Part shown: positions 60,308 through 64,000 of the stretch, piece after piece
Layout: every line of letters starts with the position of its first letter
Position numbering within the stretch: the first letter of the stretch is position 1
From: Caballeronia arvi
Lineage (GTDB): Bacteria; Pseudomonadota; Gammaproteobacteria; Burkholderiales; Burkholderiaceae
Length of the DNA stretch: 64,000 nt
Direction: 5' to 3'
NCBI RefSeq assembly: GCF_001544695.2
Contig: NZ_FCOM02000023.1
Coordinates: 1 to 64,000 of the forward strand
The notes under the pieces: generated by a model
The model's database searches: none
What the model saw: only the letters and a program-made list of their open reading frames with translations
What the model was told of the DNA's origin: nothing
Translations under genes and position numbers: made by a program

Positions 60308-62110
60308 ATGGACCGTCGACGTTTCCTCTCGCTGTCCGCGTTCTATACGGTGGCAGCGGCTTCCGGCACGCTCGCGGCATGCCACTCCGGTCATGACGAC
60401 GACAACGGCAATACAGGCAGCGGCGGAACGACACCGCCGCCGCCCGCGGGCGCATTCGCGTTCCCGCAAGGCGTCGCGAGCGGCGATCCGCGCGACGTCT
60501 CTGCGGTCTTCTGGACGCGCTGTGTCGCGAATACAAGCAGCGCGACATCTTCCGTCGCGATGACCTTGCAGGTATCGACGCAGCAGAACTTCGCGCAACT
60601 GACGGCGAGCGTGCCGTTGAATGCCGTGCCCGACTACGACTTCACCGTGCGCGCCAAGGTCACGGGCCTCGCTGCGAAGACGACGTACTACTACCGCTTC
60701 GTCGCGGGCAGCGACGTCAGCGTGACGGGCACGATGCGCACCGCCGCCGCTGTGAACGATGCGATTCCGCAACTGCGCTTCGCGTGGTTCGTATGCCAGA
60801 ACTGGAGCGCGAACCATTGGCAGGCGCTGACGCTGCTGGCCGCCGAAACCGATCTCGACTTCGTCGTGCATCTGGGGGATTACATCTACGAGGCGAACTT
60901 CGTCGCGCCGGCGGGAGGGGTCGAGGCCGCGCATCCGACCATCACGCTGCCGAGCGGCGGCCCCTATGCGAACACGCTCGACGACTACCGCACGCTGTAT
61001 CGCACGTATCGCGGCGATGCGCGCCTTCAGAACGTGCATGCGCGTTTTCCGGTCATCGCGATCTGGGACGATCACGAATTCTCCGACGACTGCTGGCAGG
61101 ATCACCAGACCTATACGAACGCGAATCTCCAGCAGACCGCGCGTCGCCGCAGCGCGAATCAGGCGTGGGCGGAGTATCTGCCGGTCGATTGGGGCGACGT
61201 GTCATTCGATCTCAACAACGCGGCATACGACAACATCCGCATCTATCGCGACTTTCACTTCGGCTCGCTGATGCATCTCGTGATGACCGACGAGCGGCTC
61301 TATCGCGACGATCACGTCGTCAGCGAAGCGGCGATCGCGCAGGCGCTCGGGCATGATCCGGTCAACGGTAACGATCTCGTTGGCTCGCGCTATTTCGTGC
61401 CGCGCGCCGTGCTCGCGCAGTTCGAGGCGGCCGATACGCAACGCCTTGGCCGCGTGCCCTCGATCTTCGGCCCGACGCAGACGCAATGGTGGAAGGACAC
61501 GCTGAAGGCATCGACATCGATATGGAAGGTGTGGGGCAACGAAGTGATGATGAACCGCATGTGGCTCGATCTTTCCGCGATCGCGCCCGCGCCCGCCAAC
61601 ACCGTCTTCGTGCTCGATTGCGACGCATGGGACGGCTATCCGTCGCACAAGGCGGATCTGCTGTCGTTCGTGAAGACGCAGGGCATCACGAATCTCGTCG
61701 CGATCACGGGCGATCTTCATGCGTTCCAGGCGGGCATCGTGCGCGACGTGCCCGATCCCGCGACCGGCACGCCGGTGATGATCGATCTGATGTCGGCGGG
61801 CATCAGCAGCCAGCCGTTCTTCGAGGACATCAAGACGTATGCGGCGGGCATGTCGCTCGCGTCGCTCATCAGTTCGTCGTCGCTGTTCGATGCGCTCATC
61901 CGCCAGAACAATCCGGACATGCTCTATGCGGATCATGACGGTATCGGCTATGCATCGGCGACGCTCACGCCGACGCAGTTCATCGCGATCTTCAACAAGG
62001 TGAAGTTCCTCGATGCCGATGGCAGCGCGCCGCAAGCGCCGCTCGCCAAGCGCACGCGTCTCACGATCAACGCGGGCGCGGTGTCGGTGTCCGTCCAGGA
62101 CAACGTATGA
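60308..62110 (+). CDS. phoD: Alkaline phosphatase D (PhoD family)
   Basis: Encodes 600 aa. The start MDRRRFLSLSAFYTVAAAS is a twin-arginine signal, and LAAC (C25) is a possible lipobox. An N-terminal immunoglobulin-like domain (~45-150) with GVASGDPRDVSAVFWTR is typical of PhoD. The metallophosphatase core has LGDYIYE (~195), WDDHEFSDDCW (~255), and GDLHAFQAG (~470), which carry the Fe/Ca ligands. PhoD hydrolyses phosphodiesters and monoesters outside the cytoplasm. A TTGACA hexamer at 60171-60176 may be its -35; I see no clear Pho box. Confidence 0.9.
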   Translation: MDRRRFLSLSAFYTVAAASGTLAACHSGHDDDNGNTGSGGTTPPPPAGAFAFPQGVASGDPRDVSAVFWTRCVANTSSATSSVAMTLQVSTQQNFAQLTASVPLNAVPDYDFTVRAKVTGLAAKTTYYYRFVAGSDVSVTGTMRTAAAVNDAIPQLRFAWFVCQNWSANHWQALTLLAAETDLDFVVHLGDYIYEANFVAPAGGVEAAHPTITLPSGGPYANTLDDYRTLYRTYRGDARLQNVHARFPVIAIWDDHEFSDDCWQDHQTYTNANLQQTARRRSANQAWAEYLPVDWGDVSFDLNNAAYDNIRIYRDFHFGSLMHLVMTDERLYRDDHVVSEAAIAQALGHDPVNGNDLVGSRYFVPRAVLAQFEAADTQRLGRVPSIFGPTQTQWWKDTLKASTSIWKVWGNEVMMNRMWLDLSAIAPAPANTVFVLDCDAWDGYPSHKADLLSFVKTQGITNLVAITGDLHAFQAGIVRDVPDPATGTPVMIDLMSAGISSQPFFEDIKTYAAGMSLASLISSSSLFDALIRQNNPDMLYADHDGIGYASATLTPTQFIAIFNKVKFLDADGSAPQAPLAKRTRLTINAGAVSVSVQDNV

Positions 62111-62300
62111 ACGCCGAATGTGCTCAGGCGGCGCTTCATACATGATGCGCTGACCCATCCATTTTTATCCTTGCTTTTGAGGGGATTTCAACGCCGACTC
62201 GTCGACGTAGACTGCGTGCACATTTCAGAAGGTCGGTTGCTGGCAGGCAGTGCAATGGGGCCGATTGAAGTGATTACGTGAAACCCTCAGGAGCACTATC

Positions 62301-62528
62301 ATGATCGGCAATCTCAAAGGCATCATCTTCGTCGCGGCGCTCGCGGGCGCTTCCTATGCGCTCGCGAGCGGCTACGGTCCTTCGCCGTATTACGCACCGA
62401 TGGACGGCGCACCTGCGTCGCAGCAAGGCATGAACATGCAGACGATGGCGCAGGACGGTCAATCGAGCAATGACGCGAGCGTCGACAAATCCAAGCAGGA
62501 CAGCCCGCTTATTCAGGCGCAGGATTGA
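62301..62528 (+). CDS. Small secreted protein of unknown function
   Basis: Encodes 75 aa with AGGAG before the ATG. A signal peptide (~1-22, ending ALA) is followed by a short tyrosine/proline segment SGYGPSPYYAP and a hydrophilic, Gln/Ser/Asp-rich tail without cysteines. The tail is probably unstructured. I do not recognise a family. The preceding 190 bases hold a hairpin from GTATGAA to TTCATAC (62105-62141) that may end the phoD transcript. Confidence 0.7.
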   Translation: MIGNLKGIIFVAALAGASYALASGYGPSPYYAPMDGAPASQQGMNMQTMAQDGQSSNDASVDKSKQDSPLIQAQD

Positions 62529-62541
62529 GCGTTTCGTTCAG

Positions 62542-62570
62542 CGTCCCGCCGGTGATATCGGCGGGACGCG
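62542..62570. terminator. Bidirectional hairpin terminator
   Basis: A ten-base stem GCGTCCCGCC / GGCGGGACGC (62542-62551 and 62561-62570) lies between the converging small-protein and AAA ATPase genes. T runs are weak on both sides (GTTC). Confidence 0.6.
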
Positions 62571-62571
62571 T

Positions 62572-63327
62572 TCAGCGCTCGTTGTCGAAAAGCGCGCGCA
62601 ACATGCGTTCGGGGTTCGCAAGAAACGCGCGCGTCACCTTGAAGTGCTCGGTGTCTTCATACGCGATCCGCGCGATGCCGTTTTCATCGAACTGATAGAT
62701 CCACGCATCGGGATACGCCATGAGAATCGGCGAATGCGTGGCGATGATGAATTGCGAGTCGTCGCTCACGAGATCGTGGATGCGCGCGAGCGCGGCGAGC
62801 TGGCGTTGCGGAGACAGTGCAGCTTCGGGTTCGTCGAGAAGATACAGCCCTTGTCCGCCGAAGCGTTCCATCAGCAACGTGAGAAACGACTCGCCGTGCG
62901 ACTGCTCATGCAGCGACTTGCCGCCATATGACGCGATGACGGGCGGCCCGAAACCCGGTTCGTCGTCGAGCTGCTCGATTTCCGTCGCCACGTTGAAGAA
63001 GCTTTCCGCGCGCAGAAAGAAGCCGTCGCGCGGACGTTTGAATCCCTTCGCGATGCGCAGATATTCATGCAGCGGCGAATGCGATGCGCGCGTGCCGAAG
63101 CGAAAGTTCTTCGTGCCGCCTTCAGCATTGAAGCCCATCGAGACGGCGATCGCTTCGAGCAGCGTCGACTTGCCCGAGCCGTTCTCGCCGACGAGAAACG
63201 TCACCTTCGGATGCGGCTCCAGCGTGTCGAGCGCACGCACGGCGGGCAGCGAAAACGGATAGACGTCGAACGACGGCGCCTTGTCGCGCAGAAGCGTGAT
63301 GCGGCTGATGTATTGCGTCGAGATCAT
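62572..63327 (-). CDS. AAA-family ATPase (RecF/SMC-like, AAA_21 type)
   Basis: Encodes 251 aa from ATG 63327; the longer frame upstream overlaps the MFS gene. Walker A is VGENGSGKSTLLE (~45-57), with a signature-like SHGESFLTLL (~145), Walker B LYLLDEPEAALSP (~163) and the switch histidine in IIATHSPIL. Such compact ATPases resemble the ATPases of OLD-type or YhaN-like systems, but no nuclease partner is beside it. It lies 10 bases after the MFS transporter, in the same operon. Confidence 0.85.
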   Translation of the reverse strand: MISTQYISRITLLRDKAPSFDVYPFSLPAVRALDTLEPHPKVTFLVGENGSGKSTLLEAIAVSMGFNAEGGTKNFRFGTRASHSPLHEYLRIAKGFKRPRDGFFLRAESFFNVATEIEQLDDEPGFGPPVIASYGGKSLHEQSHGESFLTLLMERFGGQGLYLLDEPEAALSPQRQLAALARIHDLVSDDSQFIIATHSPILMAYPDAWIYQFDENGIARIAYEDTEHFKVTRAFLANPERMLRALFDNER

Positions 63328-63337
63328 CGCGCGGATG

Positions 63338-64000
63338 TCAGTGGAACGCCTGGTTCGCGGCGTCCTTTGCGGCGTTTTTTGCAGCGGCTTTTGCATCGCC
63401 CGTGCCGGTTTTTCCGACGCTTTCCCGCGCGCGGCCGATATCGATCTTCGGCATGAACAGCATCGAGACGACGGTCCCGAGCGCGATCACGAACATCGCC
63501 GTGAACGTCATGTGCAGCGAATGATGCAACACGAGGCGAATCTCGTTGTTGATCGCGAAGTCGCCCGGCACGGCCGACAGCAATTGCTTGAGCTGATCCG
63601 CATGTACGGGCGGCAGGCCGTCCGTGTGCGTGAGGCCGTAGTTCTGCACCGCGCCGAACACCGCCGCGCCGAGCGTGTTGCCGAGATTGCGCGAAAACAA
63701 ATTCGACGCTGTCGCGCTGCCGCGCTCGAGCGGCTGCACGATTTCCTGAATCAGGATCAGGCACGACACGCTCGTGATGCCCATGCCGAAACCGAGCACC
63801 GCGGAGCCGACGCCTGCCCACACCGGGCTCGATTGCGGGCCGAGCAGCACGAACGGCAACGCGCCCAGCGGGATGAACACCGGGCCGATCATCAAGAGAC
63901 GCCGCAAGCCGATGCGGTGGAACGTGCGCGACGTGAACGTGGCGCCGCTCGGCCAGCCGATCATCATCATCGTGAGCGCGAGCCCCGCTTCGACCGGCGT
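63338..64000 (-). CDS. MFS transporter, DHA2 (EmrB/QacA) type, C-terminal part; cut by window edge
   Basis: The open frame runs out of the window at 64000, giving 220 codons of the C-terminal part. It starts in TPVEAGLALTMMMIGWPSGA, a stretch typical of the second half of 14-helix drug:H+ antiporters, and has five or six helices. The last ~35 residues are alanine/lysine-rich (AKAAAKNAAKDAANQA). It probably exports drugs or toxic compounds; the N-terminal half and any regulator lie outside the window. Confidence 0.88.
   Translation of the reverse strand, partial: TPVEAGLALTMMMIGWPSGATFTSRTFHRIGLRRLLMIGPVFIPLGALPFVLLGPQSSPVWAGVGSAVLGFGMGITSVSCLILIQEIVQPLERGSATASNLFSRNLGNTLGAAVFGAVQNYGLTHTDGLPPVHADQLKQLLSAVPGDFAINNEIRLVLHHSLHMTFTAMFVIALGTVVSMLFMPKIDIGRARESVGKTGTGDAKAAAKNAAKDAANQAFH

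Noticed and set aside
62572..63327. AAA ATPase as part of an OLD-type or other anti-phage defence system
   Set aside because: No nuclease, TOPRIM domain or other defence partner is adjacent; the neighbour is a drug-efflux transporter and compact ATPases of this kind occur widely outside defence.

Overview
The window looks like chromosome or large-replicon DNA of a soil or rhizosphere betaproteobacterium of the Burkholderiaceae, most like Caballeronia or Paraburkholderia. The reasons are the high G+C content, the gene families present, and a palindromic repeat with a CTTTCTTTGC hairpin core that is familiar from intergenic DNA of that group. No tRNA, rRNA, CRISPR array, phage or intact insertion sequence was seen.

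Layout. 1-545: a palindromic repeat cut by the window edge. 595-4313: a LysR regulator, a metallo-beta-lactamase (MBL) fold protein, a SoxYZ-like carrier and a second MBL-fold protein. These are the accessory parts of a 'quinoprotein relay', but no quinoprotein dehydrogenase is present and the second MBL protein has lost its metal ligands. 4367-7483: an EthD-like protein, a TetR/MFS pair with a tandem operator, and a Pr6Pr membrane protein.

7566-23794 is a quaternary-amine (betaine) catabolic region. A GntR-led operon carries aldehyde dehydrogenase, a DapA-family enzyme, a FAD amine oxidoreductase and a complete betaine-type ABC importer. Around it lie glutathione-independent formaldehyde dehydrogenase, a DddP-like M24 protein, a GcvA-like LysR regulator, an EamA transporter, an MDR oxidoreductase, an enolase-superfamily protein closely resembling hydroxyproline-betaine 2-epimerase, and a second betaine-binding protein. 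Three promoters here share one ungapped layout: CATAA-N7-TWATG centred at -65, a GGAAAA block, then TTGACG-N17-AATACT. This defines a likely LysR regulon. My reading is uptake of proline betaine or 4-hydroxyproline betaine, epimerisation, demethylation with formaldehyde disposal, oxidation, deamination and conversion to 2-oxoglutarate. The first demethylase (Rieske type) is not in the window.

25429-28086 is phnCDE (phosphonate import) and 39873-47778 is phnN, DUF1045, phnF and divergent phnGHIJKLM (C-P lyase). Between them lie an amino-acid ABC transporter with a C45 acyltransferase-like protein and an RpiR regulator (28105-32286), and an AT-richer type VI secretion island, vgrG-tle3-tli3-PAAR plus an unknown membrane protein (32574-39458). 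A nearly identical 13-base motif precedes both phn blocks.

47971-64000 holds an aromatic-acid type MFS transporter, a TpsB outer-membrane transporter without a visible substrate, a chemoreceptor, a Tat-type serine hydrolase, a VOC protein with a divergent LysR, a FUSC-like protein, a second complete palindromic repeat in inverted orientation to the first, a PAS-PAS hybrid histidine kinase, PhoD phosphatase, a small secreted protein, an AAA ATPase and a truncated MFS transporter.
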